Positions 5,549 through 14,662 are shown, numbered from the stretch's first letter. The stretch: 64,000 bases of DNA from Myxococcales bacterium (GCA_013298625.1 JAAFIF010000002.1:178976-242975); one strand, 5' to 3'. Notes: generated by a model from the letters alone, not told the origin. Program-made: numbers and translations.

Positions 5549-5847
5549 TGCGCCCCGGCGTCGGAGCGATCGCGCTCGGGCTCGTGAGCGGGCATCGCTC
5601 CACCTTCGAGGGCGATGCGCGCGCGCGCTGCGAAGCGGCTTCCGGGCGCGTGTTGCACGAGAAAGCGCAGGGTCTCGTCGCGCGCCTCGCGGTTGCGCTG
5701 CGCGTCGAAGCGCTCGGCCAACGCCCACAGCGCCTCGCCGGGGCTCTCTTCGCGGCGCTGCTCGTAGGGTCGCACCGAGGCGCACTGCATGGGCGCCACC
5801 ACGTGCGAGAGGGCCATCATCGTGAGCGCGACGGTCGAGCGAACCAT
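5545..5847 (-). CDS. Small secreted protein inserted in the thiamine operon
   Basis: A 100-residue protein starting MVRSTVALTMMALSHVVAP, an apparent signal peptide or anchor, followed by one TPR-like helical hairpin (EALWALAERFDAQRNREARDETLRFLVQHAPGSRFAARARIAL) and an acidic tail. It lies seven bases after thiG and overlaps thiE by four bases. The helical hairpin resembles the outer-membrane tetratricopeptide lipoproteins of the YbgF/CpoB type, but a proper lipobox is missing. No thiamine role is known. Confidence 0.6.
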   Translation of the reverse strand: MVRSTVALTMMALSHVVAPMQCASVRPYEQRREESPGEALWALAERFDAQRNREARDETLRFLVQHAPGSRFAARARIALEGGAMPAHEPERDRSDAGAQ

Positions 5848-5854
5848 GCGGGCT

Positions 5855-6697
5855 TCACTCGATGCCGAGCGCGTCGTGGCCGCGGCTCGAGGCGATGGTC
5901 CCAGCGAGCGGCGAGCTGGCGTTGGCGTACAAGCGCTTCTCCATACGACCCGCGCGGTACGCGAGGCGTCCGGCATCGACGGCGAGGCGCATCGCCGTGG
6001 CCATGCGAACGGGGTCCTTCGCTGCGGCGATGGCGGTGTTCATCAAGACGCCGTCCGACCCGAGCTCCATGGCGATCGCCGCGTCGCTCGCGGTCCCCAC
6101 GCCTGCATCCACGATGACAGGAACGCTCACGGTCTCCATCAAGATCCGGAGGTTGTACGGGTTGCGAATGCCGAGGCCCGAGCCGATGGGCGCGCCGAGC
6201 GGCATGACCGCGGGGCATCCGAGGTCGACGAGCTTCTTGGCGGTGATGGGGTCGTCGTTGGTGTACGGCAGGACGAAGAAGCCCTCTTTGACGAGGACTT
6301 TCGTCGCCTCGAGCAGCCCGACGACGTCGGGGAAGAGCGTCTTGGGGTCGCCGATCACCTCGAGCTTGACCATGTCCGAGCCCGAGAGCTCCCGGCCGAG
6401 GCGCGCGGTGCGGATCGCGTCGTCCGCGGTGTAGCAGCCCGCGGTGTTGGGCAGCAGGTCGAACTTCTCTTCGAGCAGCATGCCGAACAGCGAGCCGACG
6501 CCGCGCTCTTTGAGGTCGACGCGGCGCACCGCGACGGTCACCACGCGGGCGCCGGACGCGAGGATCGCGGCGCGGGTCTGATCGACGCTCGCGTACTTGC
6601 CGGTCCCGACGAAGAGGCGAGAGCTGAACGTGCGGCCGCCGATGAGGAGCGCGTCGTCGTTGGAGGGCGCAGAGGTGGGCTCGGTGGGGTCGGTCAT
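5855..6697 (-). CDS. thiG: Thiazole synthase ThiG
   Basis: A 280-residue TIM-barrel enzyme that builds the thiazole phosphate of thiamine from deoxyxylulose phosphate, dehydroglycine and ThiS thiocarboxylate. The expected motifs are all present: [29 protein letters not shown], the Schiff-base lysine at about residue 111 in [22 protein letters not shown], and [20 protein letters not shown]. The ATG at 6697 gives a short polar N-terminal extension. It follows thiS by 48 bases. Confidence 0.96.
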   Translation of the reverse strand: MTDPTEPTSAPSNDDALLIGGRTFSSRLFVGTGKYASVDQTRAAILASGARVVTVAVRRVDLKERGVGSLFGMLLEEKFDLLPNTAGCYTADDAIRTARLGRELSGSDMVKLEVIGDPKTLFPDVVGLLEATKVLVKEGFFVLPYTNDDPITAKKLVDLGCPAVMPLGAPIGSGLGIRNPYNLRILMETVSVPVIVDAGVGTASDAAIAMELGSDGVLMNTAIAAAKDPVRMATAMRLAVDAGRLAYRAGRMEKRLYANASSPLAGTIASSRGHDALGIE

Positions 6698-6745
6698 AGC
6701 GTAGAAGTTCCAGTAAAATGACAGGTCAGAGTGCGCTTCGAGGGA

Positions 6746-6952
6746 TCAGCCGCCGCCGACGAAGCTGACCACTTCGAGCTCGTCTCCGTCGGCTACAACG
6801 GTGCTCGCGTGCTCGGCGCGCACGACGAGCTCACGGTTGCGCTCGACAGCGACGGGGCCGCGGAGGTTCATGCTCTCGACGACGGCCGCGATGGTGGTCC
6901 CCTCGCGCACGCGCTTCGACTCGCCGTTGACGATGACAGTGATCTCGCTCAA
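6746..6952 (-). CDS. thiS: Sulfur carrier protein ThiS
   Basis: A 68-residue ubiquitin-fold sulfur carrier ending VSFVGGG; the terminal Gly-Gly is adenylated and thiocarboxylated and then used by ThiG. The [12 protein letters not shown] strand and [11 protein letters not shown] near the end are typical. The TTG at 6952 gives the usual length; a GTG at 6964 is also possible, and neither has a good ribosome-binding site. No ThiF gene lies in this operon, so the E1 must come from elsewhere. It is transcribed divergently from alr. Confidence 0.9.
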   Translation of the reverse strand: MSEITVIVNGESKRVREGTTIAAVVESMNLRGPVAVERNRELVVRAEHASTVVADGDELEVVSFVGGG

Positions 6953-7039
6953 AGCGGCGCGCACTCTACTGGCTCGATCGCGCATAGTCACGGGAAGCGA
7001 TCGCGCGCACCCTTCGCTTACGAACGGACGAGCCCGACC

Positions 7040-8221
7040 ATGAACGACCCACACAGAAGCGCTCCCTCGATCCCACCGAAGGCACACATCGACGAGGCGG
7101 TTCGGCCCACGGTGGCCGAGATCGACCTCGGCGCGATCCGCGCGAATTTTCGCAGCGTCGCCGCATACGTGGGCGCGGACGTGTGGGCCGTGGTGAAGGC
7201 CGACGCCTACGGCCACGGCGCGGTCGAAGTGGGGCGCGCGCTCGTCTCCGCAGGCGCGAAGGGCTTGTGCGTCGCGCTCGTCGAAGAGGGCCTCGAGCTG
7301 CGCCGCGCAGGAATTTCGGCGCCCGTCCTGGTGATGAGCGGCGTCTACCGCGACGGCATCGACGAGGCGGTGGACGCGGGGCTCACGCCGGTGATCTATG
7401 ACCGCGCGCAGCTCGCGGACCTTCGGCGCGTCGCGCAGCGCGAGGGCGTCGTGCGCGTGCACTTGAAGGTCGACACGGGCATGTCGCGGCTCGGCGTGAC
7501 GCTGCGCGAGCTCGCGGCGGTGGCCGAGCAGCTCGCGTCGATGCCGCACGTGAAGGTCGAGGCGCTGATGACGCATTTCGCCAACGCGGACTGCGACGAC
7601 GCGAGCTACACGGACCAGCAGATCGCGCGCTTCGACGAGGCGCTAGCGGTGCTGCGACGGGCCGGGATCGAGCCCGAGCGGAGACACGCGTGCAACTCGG
7701 CGGGGGCGTTTCGCTTCGCGCACGCGCGGTACGACTTCGTGCGAACGGGGATCGCGCTCTACGGGGTCGCGCCGTTTCCGCACGACGGACCTGCGTTGAT
7801 GCCGGCGTTTTCGCTGCGGACCGCCGTGCTCGCGCTGCGAGAGGTGCCCGCCGGGACGCCCGTCGGCTACGCAGGGGCGCACGTGTGCGCGCAGACGACG
7901 GTGCTGGCGACGGTTCCCATTGGTTACGCCGATGGGTTCTTTCGACGGTTGTCGAGCGAGGCAGAAGTGCTGGTCAAGGGCGCGCGCGCGCGGGTCGTGG
8001 GCAACGTCTCGATGGACATGGCCTCGGTCGACGTGACAGCGATCGCGCGGACCGCGGGCGTGGCCGTGGGCGACGAGGTGGTTCTGCTCGGCTCACAAGT
8101 CGGCAGCGCGGGCGCCGGCCTGATCCGCGCCGAAGAGATCGCCGCCCGCGTCGGAACGATCCCGTACGAGGTGCTCTGCGCCGTGTCGCGAAGAGTTCCG
8201 CGGCAATACCGCGACCGTTGA
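7040..8221 (+). CDS. alr: Alanine racemase
   Basis: A 393-residue PLP enzyme interconverting L- and D-alanine for peptidoglycan. The PLP lysine is at about residue 53 in [14 protein letters not shown]. The second catalytic tyrosine is in [11 protein letters not shown], and VRTGIALYG and [13 protein letters not shown] are further family signatures. The ATG at 7040 is used because upstream sequence in frame is the antisense of thiS. A divergent promoter region of 87 bases lies between alr and thiS. Confidence 0.96.
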   Translation: MNDPHRSAPSIPPKAHIDEAVRPTVAEIDLGAIRANFRSVAAYVGADVWAVVKADAYGHGAVEVGRALVSAGAKGLCVALVEEGLELRRAGISAPVLVMSGVYRDGIDEAVDAGLTPVIYDRAQLADLRRVAQREGVVRVHLKVDTGMSRLGVTLRELAAVAEQLASMPHVKVEALMTHFANADCDDASYTDQQIARFDEALAVLRRAGIEPERRHACNSAGAFRFAHARYDFVRTGIALYGVAPFPHDGPALMPAFSLRTAVLALREVPAGTPVGYAGAHVCAQTTVLATVPIGYADGFFRRLSSEAEVLVKGARARVVGNVSMDMASVDVTAIARTAGVAVGDEVVLLGSQVGSAGAGLIRAEEIAARVGTIPYEVLCAVSRRVPRQYRDR

Positions 8222-8264
8222 GCGGCGATCGACCGATTCTGTCCGTGCGCCGCGGCGCGGTTCT

Positions 8265-9116
8265 GTGGCACAAGTACGCAACGTCCCGTCGGAGCGATGC
8301 CCGTTGGCTGAGAACGAAACCAAGACCCCATCGGTCACACGACAGTCGCTCGAGAAGCTCTTCGAGCCCGCCGTGCGCGCGATCGAAGAGCTCGGGACGC
8401 TCGCGCAGCTCGGGTTCAGCGCGTTCGTGTGGCAGTTTCGTCGGCCCTACCGCTTCGGCGTGCTCGTGCAGCAGCTCGAATTCGTGGGCGTGCAATCGAT
8501 CTTCCTCGTGTGCCTCGTCGGGCTGTTCACGGGGATGGTGTTCGCGGTGCAGACCGCGTACGGCTTTCGCCGCTTCGGCGCAGAGAACCTCGTCGGCGGC
8601 GTGGTCGCGCTCTCGCTCTCGCGCGAGATGGCCCCGGTGCTCACTGCCATCATGGTCGCTGCCCGCGCGGGCTCGGGCATGGCCGCGCAGCTCGGCAACA
8701 TGCGCGCGACCGAGCAGATCGACGCGCTCGAGACCATGGCCGTCTCGCCCGTGCAGTACCTCATCGTCCCGCGCTTGATCGCGGGCACGCTCATGGTTCC
8801 TGTGCTCGCGCTGCTGTTCTTCGGCGTGGGCCTCGGCGGCGCGTACCTCGTCGGCGTGGTGATGCTCTCGCTCGATCAGGGCGTGTTCATGGACCGCGTG
8901 ACCGCGCTGCTCGACAAGCGCGACCTCGTTCAGGGCCTCGTGAAGGCCGTGATCTTCGGCTACGCCGTCACGCTGATCTCGTGCAGGCACGGGTACTACG
9001 CCAAGGGCGGCGCCGAGGGCGTCGGGCTCGCGACGACGCGCGCGGTCGTGTGGAGCGTCGTCGGCGTGTTCTTTCTCGACTACATCATCACGTCGTTCAT
9101 GACGGACATGGGCTGA
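8265..9116 (+). CDS. mlaE: MlaE-family lipid transport permease
   Basis: A 283-residue inner-membrane permease of the MlaE/YrbE family, which moves phospholipids or related lipids between membranes. Five or six hydrophobic segments are visible, and the family signatures MAPVLTAIMVAARAGSGMAAQLGNMRATEQIDALETM and FGYAVTLISCRHGYYAKGGAEGVG are clear. The GTG at 8265 gives the full frame; a TTG at 8304 has GGAG nine bases upstream and may be the real start. It pairs with the ATPase gene that follows. No MCE-domain (MlaD) gene is in the window. Confidence 0.93.
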   Translation: MAQVRNVPSERCPLAENETKTPSVTRQSLEKLFEPAVRAIEELGTLAQLGFSAFVWQFRRPYRFGVLVQQLEFVGVQSIFLVCLVGLFTGMVFAVQTAYGFRRFGAENLVGGVVALSLSREMAPVLTAIMVAARAGSGMAAQLGNMRATEQIDALETMAVSPVQYLIVPRLIAGTLMVPVLALLFFGVGLGGAYLVGVVMLSLDQGVFMDRVTALLDKRDLVQGLVKAVIFGYAVTLISCRHGYYAKGGAEGVGLATTRAVVWSVVGVFFLDYIITSFMTDMG

Positions 9117-9185
9117 TCGAGGCGATCAGCGAGCGCTCGGCGGGCGCGTGCGGCTCGCCGCGCAGCGGGCTGAGGTCAGCGACTG

Positions 9186-9230
9186 GGTTGGCTACGAGGT
9201 TGGCTACGGGGTTGGCTATGAGGTTGGCAC
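9186..9230 (+). repeat. 12-bp tandem repeats between mlaE and mlaF
   Basis: Three copies of GGTTGGCTACGA and its variants plus a partial fourth copy fill 9186-9230, ending right before the mlaF start. The repeats are in frame with mlaF and would encode a Gly-Tyr-Glu-Val run if translation began upstream. They probably reflect replication slippage and may change spacing or translation of mlaF. Confidence 0.8.
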
Positions 9231-9231
9231 C

Positions 9232-10086
9232 ATGAGCGAGAGCGACGCGGACGGACCGCAGATCATCATCGAAGACCTGGTGAAGCGCTTCGGCGAGCGC
9301 ACGGTGCTCGACCACATCAACATCAAGATCGACCGCGGCGAGACGCTCGTCGTGATCGGCGGCTCGGGCGCAGGAAAGAGCACGCTCGTCCGGCACTTGA
9401 TCGCGCTCGAGCGCCCCACGAGCGGCCGCATCCTGGTGGACGGCGTGGACATGGCCGCGCTGGGGGATTTCGAGCTGTCGCGGGTGCGTCGGCGCTTCGG
9501 GATGGTGTTTCAGAAGTACGCGCTGTTCGACTCGATGACGGTCTACGACAACGTGGCGTTTCCGCTGCGAGAGCAGACGAAGATGAGCGAGCGAGAGATC
9601 AAAGACCGCGTGATGGTCAAGCTCGACGAGCTGGGCGTAGCGCACGCGGCGGCGCGGATGCCCGCCGAAATCTCAGGCGGAATGGCCAAGCGCGTCGGCA
9701 TCGCCCGCGCCCTCGTGCTCGAGCCCGAGATCCTCATCTACGACGAGCCGACCTCGGGGCTCGACCCGGTGACCTCGCGCACCGTCGACGAGCTCATCGA
9801 AGAGATGCGCGAGCGCTTCGGCGTCACGAGCGTGGTGATCACGCACGACATGGCGAGCGCGTTCGACATCGCCGACCGGGTCGCGATGCTCGTACGAGGA
9901 AAGATCGCCGTCGAAGGCCCGCCCGAAAACGTGATGGCGAGCGATCACGAGGACGTTCAGCGCTTCGTTCACTCGAGCGCGATCGACCCGGCGCGCATCG
10001 CGCAGCGCAGCGCGCGCAAATCGCCAGCGCAGGTGAGGGCGCTGCGCAAAGAGCGCCTCGCCAAGCAGGGCGCGCCGAAGGTGTGA
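9232..10086 (+). CDS. mlaF: MlaF-family lipid transport ATPase
   Basis: A 284-residue ABC ATPase energising the MlaE permease. Walker A is GGSGAGKST, the signature is ISGGMAKRVGIARAL (the SGGM form is typical of MlaF), and Walker B is EILIYDEPTSGLD, followed by the H-loop VVITHD. The C-terminal extension after GPPENV is basic (RKSPAQVRALRKERLAKQ). The ATG at 9232 is preferred; an upstream in-frame start would add the repeat-encoded GYEV residues. Confidence 0.95.
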   Translation: MSESDADGPQIIIEDLVKRFGERTVLDHINIKIDRGETLVVIGGSGAGKSTLVRHLIALERPTSGRILVDGVDMAALGDFELSRVRRRFGMVFQKYALFDSMTVYDNVAFPLREQTKMSEREIKDRVMVKLDELGVAHAAARMPAEISGGMAKRVGIARALVLEPEILIYDEPTSGLDPVTSRTVDELIEEMRERFGVTSVVITHDMASAFDIADRVAMLVRGKIAVEGPPENVMASDHEDVQRFVHSSAIDPARIAQRSARKSPAQVRALRKERLAKQGAPKV

Positions 10087-10090
10087 GCGC

Positions 10091-10564
10091 TCACGGGCCG
10101 AGCCGCGCTCGCACGCAGCGCGCGAGCTCGTCCAGCGTTTGCACGGTGTCCACGCCGTAGCGCTCGCACACGATTTCAACGTTGCCCTTGCGCCAGTACC
10201 CGTCGGGGCAGCACACGACCATGCGCTTCGTCCGCGCGAACAGCCCGAGCTCGAGCAGGGACACCGGCGCGCGCGTCGCGGGGTCGAGGTACATCACAAT
10301 GACGTCGGCGCGCTCGAGGGCGTCGAGCTCCCACTGGACCTGCTCGCGAAAGCGCGGGTCCGCCGCGGACTGCGGCCAGCTCGCGTCCCACTTCGCGCGG
10401 CGCGGGTTGAAGATGGTCACGGGGCAGTCGGCGAGCGCGGCGATGAGCGCGCGCTGCCAGTCGACAGCGGCGCCTTGCTCGATCGAACCCGCGAGAAAGA
10501 CCGCGCGCGTGCCGGGCGCGAGGGCGAGGGGCTCGGGAGCGGTGACGACGACGGCGCTGGACAT
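10091..10564 (-). CDS. Nucleoside 2-deoxyribosyltransferase-like protein
   Basis: A 157-residue Rossmann-like protein resembling the nucleoside 2-deoxyribosyltransferase/toll-like fold family. Visible motifs are AVFLAGSIEQG (phosphate-binding loop), FNPRRAKWDASW, ELDALERADVIVMYLDP, and SLLELGLFARTKRMVVCCPDGYWRKGNVEIVCERYG, where the conserved Glu would be the nucleophile. Such proteins act on nucleosides or nucleotides. The ATG at 10564 is chosen because a palindromic operator-like site lies directly upstream. It is convergent with mlaF, only four bases apart. Confidence 0.65.
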   Translation of the reverse strand: MSSAVVVTAPEPLALAPGTRAVFLAGSIEQGAAVDWQRALIAALADCPVTIFNPRRAKWDASWPQSAADPRFREQVQWELDALERADVIVMYLDPATRAPVSLLELGLFARTKRMVVCCPDGYWRKGNVEIVCERYGVDTVQTLDELARCVRARLGP

Positions 10565-10565
10565 G

Positions 10566-10586
10566 TTAGTTGCACTATGCAACTAA
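10566..10586. promoter_or_regulatory. Perfect 9+9 palindrome, operator-like
   Basis: TTAGTTGCA (10566-10574) and TGCAACTAA (10578-10586) are perfect inverted copies around a three-base centre. The site abuts the start codon of the minus-strand gene and lies about 100 bases before the plus-strand PHP gene. A/T-rich dyads of this size are typical binding sites of MarR-like dimeric regulators. A repressor here would block at least the deoxyribosyltransferase-like gene. No regulator gene is adjacent. Confidence 0.65.
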
Positions 10587-10683
10587 GTCAGCCGACACGC
10601 AATGGGCACCGGTGAGCAGCGAGCGCAGCGAGGGTGATGGTCGAGCTAGCACTGGCGGGGTGTGGGGGGTAGAAGAGCGGGCC

Positions 10684-11412
10684 GTGAGCGGCTACATCGA
10701 TCTGCACTGCCACCCGCTGCCGGGCATCGACGACGGTTGTCGGACCGCAGAAGAGGGAGCTCTGGTGCTAGCGGGGCTGGCGAAGCTGGGGTTTCGCGTG
10801 GTGGTGGCGACGCCGCACGTTCGGTGTCCGACCTGGGACAATCGGCCCGAGACCGTGGCGCCGGCGCGGCAAGCGCTCGAGTCCGCGATGGCGGCGCTCG
10901 TTGCGCAGGGCGAGGCGATGCCTGAATTTTTCACGGCGGCCGAGCATCTGTTCGACGACGTGTCGTGGGAGAGGCTTACAACCAACGCGGCGATGATGCT
11001 TCCGGGCGGGCGAGCGGCGCTGGTCGAGCTGCCGTACGACAGGCTGCCGATGAAGCTCGAGCTGCGGATCTGGCGGCTGTTGAAGACGCACAGAATCACG
11101 GCGGTGGTGGCGCACCCCGAGCGGTGCTCGGCGCTGACGTCGAGCGAAGAGGCGCTCGAGCAGGTGATCGCGGCGGGAGCGAAATTGCAGCTCGACGTGA
11201 TGAGCCTGACGGGCGCGTACGGCAGCACGGCGCGCGAGGCGGCGAAGCGCTGGGTGGCGAAGGGCCACTACACGCTGGCCGCAACGGATGCGCACAAGCC
11301 TTCGGACGTGGCGAAGGTGGGGGAGGCGATCGAGGCGCTGCGGTCGCTGGGCGGCGACGCGGCGGTCGCGAAGCTGTTCGTCGAGGGGCCTTCGAGCCTC
11401 GTTGCCGTGTAA
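10684..11412 (+). CDS. PHP-domain phosphatase, CpsB/CapC type
   Basis: A 242-residue PHP-superfamily metal-dependent phosphatase like the tyrosine-protein phosphatases CpsB/YwqE that control capsule synthesis. YIDLHCHPLPGIDDG at the N-terminus supplies the first metal ligands, and VVATPHVRCPTW, AAEHLFDD, VVAHPERC and the late LAATDAHKPSDV supply the rest. The GTG at 10684 is chosen to begin just before the first motif; longer GTG starts exist and no ribosome-binding site decides. The next genes are for polysaccharide precursors and export, which fits a role in regulating polysaccharide assembly. Confidence 0.8.
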   Translation: MSGYIDLHCHPLPGIDDGCRTAEEGALVLAGLAKLGFRVVVATPHVRCPTWDNRPETVAPARQALESAMAALVAQGEAMPEFFTAAEHLFDDVSWERLTTNAAMMLPGGRAALVELPYDRLPMKLELRIWRLLKTHRITAVVAHPERCSALTSSEEALEQVIAAGAKLQLDVMSLTGAYGSTAREAAKRWVAKGHYTLAATDAHKPSDVAKVGEAIEALRSLGGDAAVAKLFVEGPSSLVAV

Positions 11413-11534
11413 GCGGCGCACAGGTACTGTCCGCGCCCGCTCTACGCCCGAACTTCGGGAAGAGTGGCGCGCTTTTCTTCGATGCACTCGCGTGAGGCGG
11501 GACAGCCTCGCGCCCAACGGGACACAGAAACTCA

Positions 11535-12833
11535 ATGAATTGGAACGAGAAGATCCAGCGCAAGGACGTCCACGTCGTCGTCATCGGCATCGGCTACGTG
11601 GGCCTGCCTCTGGTGGTCGAGTTTGCAAAGGCTGGCTTTCGCGTCACGGGCTTCGATCTCGACGGGCGCAAGGTCGAGAAGCTCGGCAAGGGTGAGAGCT
11701 ACATCGAGGACATCCCCAGCGATTCGCTGCGTCCTCACGTGGCCGAGGGTCGCCTGAAGGCGACGACCGACTCGTCGGTGCTCGCGACGGCCGATGCCAT
11801 CATTGTCTGCGTCCCGACGCCGCTCAACAAGACGAAGGAGCCGGACGTCTCGTACATCGTCTCGGCGACGGAGAACATCGCGAAGCACTTCAAGCCCGGC
11901 CAGTGCGTGGTGCTCGAGTCGACGACGTATCCGGGCACGACGCGCGAGCTCGTGGCGCCGATGCTCGAGAAGGCGGGAGCGAAGATCGGCGAGACGCTGT
12001 TTCTGGCGTTTTCGCCGGAGCGCGTGGACCCTGCGAACAAGACCTACGGCACGCGCAACACGCCGAAGGTGCTCGGCGGCGCGACGGACAAGTGCCTCGA
12101 GGTGTCCGTGGCGCTCTACTCGAAGATCATCGACAAGGTTGTCCCGGTGTCGAGCACGGACGCAGCGGAGATGGTCAAGCTGCTCGAGAACACCTTTCGC
12201 GCGGTCAACATCGGCCTGGTGAACGAAGTGGCGATCATGTGCCACAAGCTCGGGCTCGACGTGTGGGAGATCATCGACGCGGCGGCGACCAAGCCGTTCG
12301 GGTTCATGAAGTTCACGCCGGGCCCTGGGCTGGGCGGGCACTGCATTCCGATCGACCCGCTCTACCTCTCGTGGAAGCTGCGCGCGCTGAAGTACACGGC
12401 GGAGTTCATCGAGCTGGCCGACGGGATCAACTCGGGCATGCCGAGCTACGTCGTCACGCGCATCACCGACGTGCTCAACGACAAGGGCAAGGCGATCAAG
12501 GGCTCGAAGGTCCTGATCGTGGGCGTGGCGTACAAGAAGGACGTCAGCGACATGCGCGAGTCGCCCGCGATCGACGTGGTCGAGCTGCTGCACAAGAAGG
12601 GCGCCGAGATCTCCTTCGTCGACCCGTATGTGCCGGTGTTTCAAGAGGGATCGATGCGGCTCGAGTCGCTGCCCGCCGACGTGGACGCCTCGAAGTTCGA
12701 CATCGCTGTGATCGTCACGGACCACACTGATTTCGACTACGCGAAGCTCGTGAAGACCGCGCCCGTGGTCTTCGACGCGCGCAACGCGACGCGCTCGGTG
12801 ACGGGTCCCAAGGACAACGTCTACCGCCTGTGA
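11535..12833 (+). CDS. UDP-N-acetylglucosamine/UDP-sugar 6-dehydrogenase (WbpA type)
   Basis: A 432-residue NAD-dependent enzyme of the UDP-glucose/GDP-mannose dehydrogenase family that oxidises the C6 hydroxyl of a UDP-sugar to a uronate. The NAD-binding GIGYVGLPLVVEFAKAG opens the protein, CVPTPL and LESTTYPGTT follow, and the catalytic cysteine is in GPGLGGHCIPIDPLYLSWK. The PLYLSWK ending resembles WbpA-like UDP-HexNAc dehydrogenases more than UDP-glucose enzymes. Its stop overlaps the GTG start of the flippase-like gene. Confidence 0.9.
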   Translation: MNWNEKIQRKDVHVVVIGIGYVGLPLVVEFAKAGFRVTGFDLDGRKVEKLGKGESYIEDIPSDSLRPHVAEGRLKATTDSSVLATADAIIVCVPTPLNKTKEPDVSYIVSATENIAKHFKPGQCVVLESTTYPGTTRELVAPMLEKAGAKIGETLFLAFSPERVDPANKTYGTRNTPKVLGGATDKCLEVSVALYSKIIDKVVPVSSTDAAEMVKLLENTFRAVNIGLVNEVAIMCHKLGLDVWEIIDAAATKPFGFMKFTPGPGLGGHCIPIDPLYLSWKLRALKYTAEFIELADGINSGMPSYVVTRITDVLNDKGKAIKGSKVLIVGVAYKKDVSDMRESPAIDVVELLHKKGAEISFVDPYVPVFQEGSMRLESLPADVDASKFDIAVIVTDHTDFDYAKLVKTAPVVFDARNATRSVTGPKDNVYRL

Positions 12834-13954
12834 GCGAGAGCGAAGCACCGAAGGGGGCGACGGCGACGGGCTCGGTTGGGCTCGACGCTGAGCCGACGGC
12901 CGAAGCGAAGCGCCGGACGGTGCGTTCGCTGTTGTCTCGGCTCGCGGTGTCGCTCGGCATCGGGGGGCTCTTCATCTGGTTTCTTCGGCGCTCGGGCTTG
13001 GACCTCACGCCCAGCGCGTCGGACTTCGCGCACGTGAAGTGGTGGACCGTGGGCGCGTACTTCGTGCTCTACACCGTGGTTCACTATTTTCGCGCGATTC
13101 GCTGGGCGCATTTGCTCAAGCCCATCAACGCCAACGTCCCGACGCGCAGGCTGATCGCGATCAGCTTCGTAGGCTTTCTGGCGATCATGCTGCTGCCGCT
13201 GCGCATGGGCGAGGTCGTGCGCCCGGTGCTCATTCGACAGAAGGGCAAGATCTCGGGCTCAGCGGCGCTCGGCACCATCGCAGCCGAGCGCGTGCTCGAC
13301 GGTCTGTACGTCGCGATCTTGCTCGCCGTGGCGCTGACGTTCGTCCCGAGGCTGCCGCTCGAGGGCGTGATGGTGGGCAATTTCGCGGTCGCGAACGTCC
13401 CGCGGCTCGGCTACCTGCTGGTGCTGGTGTTCGCGGGCGCGCTCGCGACGCTCGCGATGTTTCTCTGGCAGCACGCGCTGGCGGTGAAGCTCACGCGCAC
13501 GATCATCGGGCTGGTCTCCAAGGGCCTCGCGGACAAGCTCGAGAAGAAGGTCAGCGATCTGGCGGACGGGCTGCGGGCGGTGCCGGACCCGAAGCTGATG
13601 GTCCCGTTTACCTTCGAGACGCTGCTGTACTGGGGCGCCAACGCGCTGACGATGTGGCTGCTCGGGTGGGGCTGCGGGCTGCCCATGACCGTGGGCCACG
13701 CGTTCGCGGTGATGGGCGTGCTCGCGATGGGGATCTTGCTGCCGAGCGCGCCGGGGCTGTTCGGAGCGTTTCAGTTCAGCGTGTTCGCCGCGCTGCTGAT
13801 GTACTTTCCTCGCGAGGTGGTCGAGCAGCAGGGGGCGGCGTACGTGTTTCTCATGTACGTCTCGCAGCTCGCGTTTCACCTCGTCGCGGGGATCGTCCCG
13901 ATCTTCACCGAGAAGCTGAGCGTGATGGACGCGCTCGCGCGCGGCGAGAAGTAA
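12830..13954 (+). CDS. Flippase-like membrane protein (UPF0104/AglD family)
   Basis: A 374-residue integral membrane protein of the lysylphosphatidylglycerol synthase transmembrane (UPF0104) family with about eight hydrophobic segments. The signatures RAIRWAHLLKPI, GFLAIMLLPLRMGEVVRPVLI and AAERVLDGLYVAILLAVAL are clear; the RMGE-R loop is diagnostic. Members flip or modify polyprenyl- or lipid-linked substrates. The GTG start at 12830 forms a GTGA overlap with the dehydrogenase gene, indicating coupled translation and a polysaccharide-lipid role. Confidence 0.85.
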   Translation: MSESEAPKGATATGSVGLDAEPTAEAKRRTVRSLLSRLAVSLGIGGLFIWFLRRSGLDLTPSASDFAHVKWWTVGAYFVLYTVVHYFRAIRWAHLLKPINANVPTRRLIAISFVGFLAIMLLPLRMGEVVRPVLIRQKGKISGSAALGTIAAERVLDGLYVAILLAVALTFVPRLPLEGVMVGNFAVANVPRLGYLLVLVFAGALATLAMFLWQHALAVKLTRTIIGLVSKGLADKLEKKVSDLADGLRAVPDPKLMVPFTFETLLYWGANALTMWLLGWGCGLPMTVGHAFAVMGVLAMGILLPSAPGLFGAFQFSVFAALLMYFPREVVEQQGAAYVFLMYVSQLAFHLVAGIVPIFTEKLSVMDALARGEK

Positions 13955-14031
13955 GCCGAGCGCTGCAGGGGGTTTGTCACAAATTCGCGCTCGCGCCGCG
14001 AGTCGTGCGAAGGGCCTCGCGGAGGCTCTTC

Positions 14032-14577
14032 ATGCGTCCGCTCGCTTGTGTTCTGTTCGCAGCGTCGTTTGTCCTGGCACCGTCTGTCGCAGAGGCGCGC
14101 CAGTCCATCGACCTGCCCTATCCCATCGAGCAATCATGGAACGCCGCCGTGCGCCTCGTGCGCGTCGACATGGGCTTCGCGATCACCGAGCGTGACCGCG
14201 AGAGCGGCTTTCTTCTCTTTACGTACCGAGACACCACGCGATCGAGCGCGGCGTCGATCGAGCTGATCCCCGCGGACGTGGGCGGGGTCGTGGGCGTGCG
14301 CGTTGTCGTTCAGATCCCCGCGATGCCGACGTACATGGAGCGGCACTTGCTCACGCGGCTCGACCGAAAGCTGCACGACGACTACGGCGAGCCGCGCAGG
14401 CCGCCGCCGAGAGAGCCCGAGCGCGATCGCTCACGAGAGCGAGAGCGCGAGCGTGATCGCCCGCGCGAGGGCGAAAACGAAGGGCGCGAAGAGCCGAGGC
14501 CGCCGCGCGAAGGCGAGAGCGCTCCGGCCAACCCCAACGCGCGCAACCCGCGGCGAGAAGAGCAACCCGAGCGCTGA
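14032..14577 (+). CDS. Secreted protein with charged low-complexity tail
   Basis: A 181-residue protein with a signal peptide (MRPLACVLFAASFVLAPSVAEA). A ~90-residue domain follows (SIDLPYPIEQSWNAAVRLVRVDMGF ... LLFTYRDTTRSSAASIELIP), which resembles lipoprotein domains of the BamC/NlpB or SCPU-like type only loosely. The final 55 residues are almost entirely Arg, Glu, Pro and Asn (RERERERDRPREGENEGRE). The ATG at 14032 has GGAGG seven bases upstream. The tail may be disordered and membrane- or wall-binding; function unknown. Confidence 0.75.
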   Translation: MRPLACVLFAASFVLAPSVAEARQSIDLPYPIEQSWNAAVRLVRVDMGFAITERDRESGFLLFTYRDTTRSSAASIELIPADVGGVVGVRVVVQIPAMPTYMERHLLTRLDRKLHDDYGEPRRPPPREPERDRSRERERERDRPREGENEGREEPRPPREGESAPANPNARNPRREEQPER

Positions 14578-14633
14578 GCGAGAGAGCCAGCGTCGCGCGC
14601 GGTGTGAGCGCCGCGACGCGGCAGGGTCTGCGC

Positions 14634-14662
14634 TTGACTAACGTGGCCGAACGCGGTGAATC
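14634..14662 (+). promoter_or_regulatory. Promoter-like site before the thiolase gene
   Basis: TTGACT (14634-14639) and TGAATC (14657-14662) are separated by 17 bases. The -35 match is good and the -10 match is weak. An AAGGAG ribosome-binding site at 14696-14701 precedes the ATG at 14714. Confidence 0.4.

Noticed and set aside
6953..7039. A thiamine (TPP) riboswitch before thiS
   Set aside because: The 87 bases show neither the CUGAGA nor the ACCUGA element expected of a TPP riboswitch.
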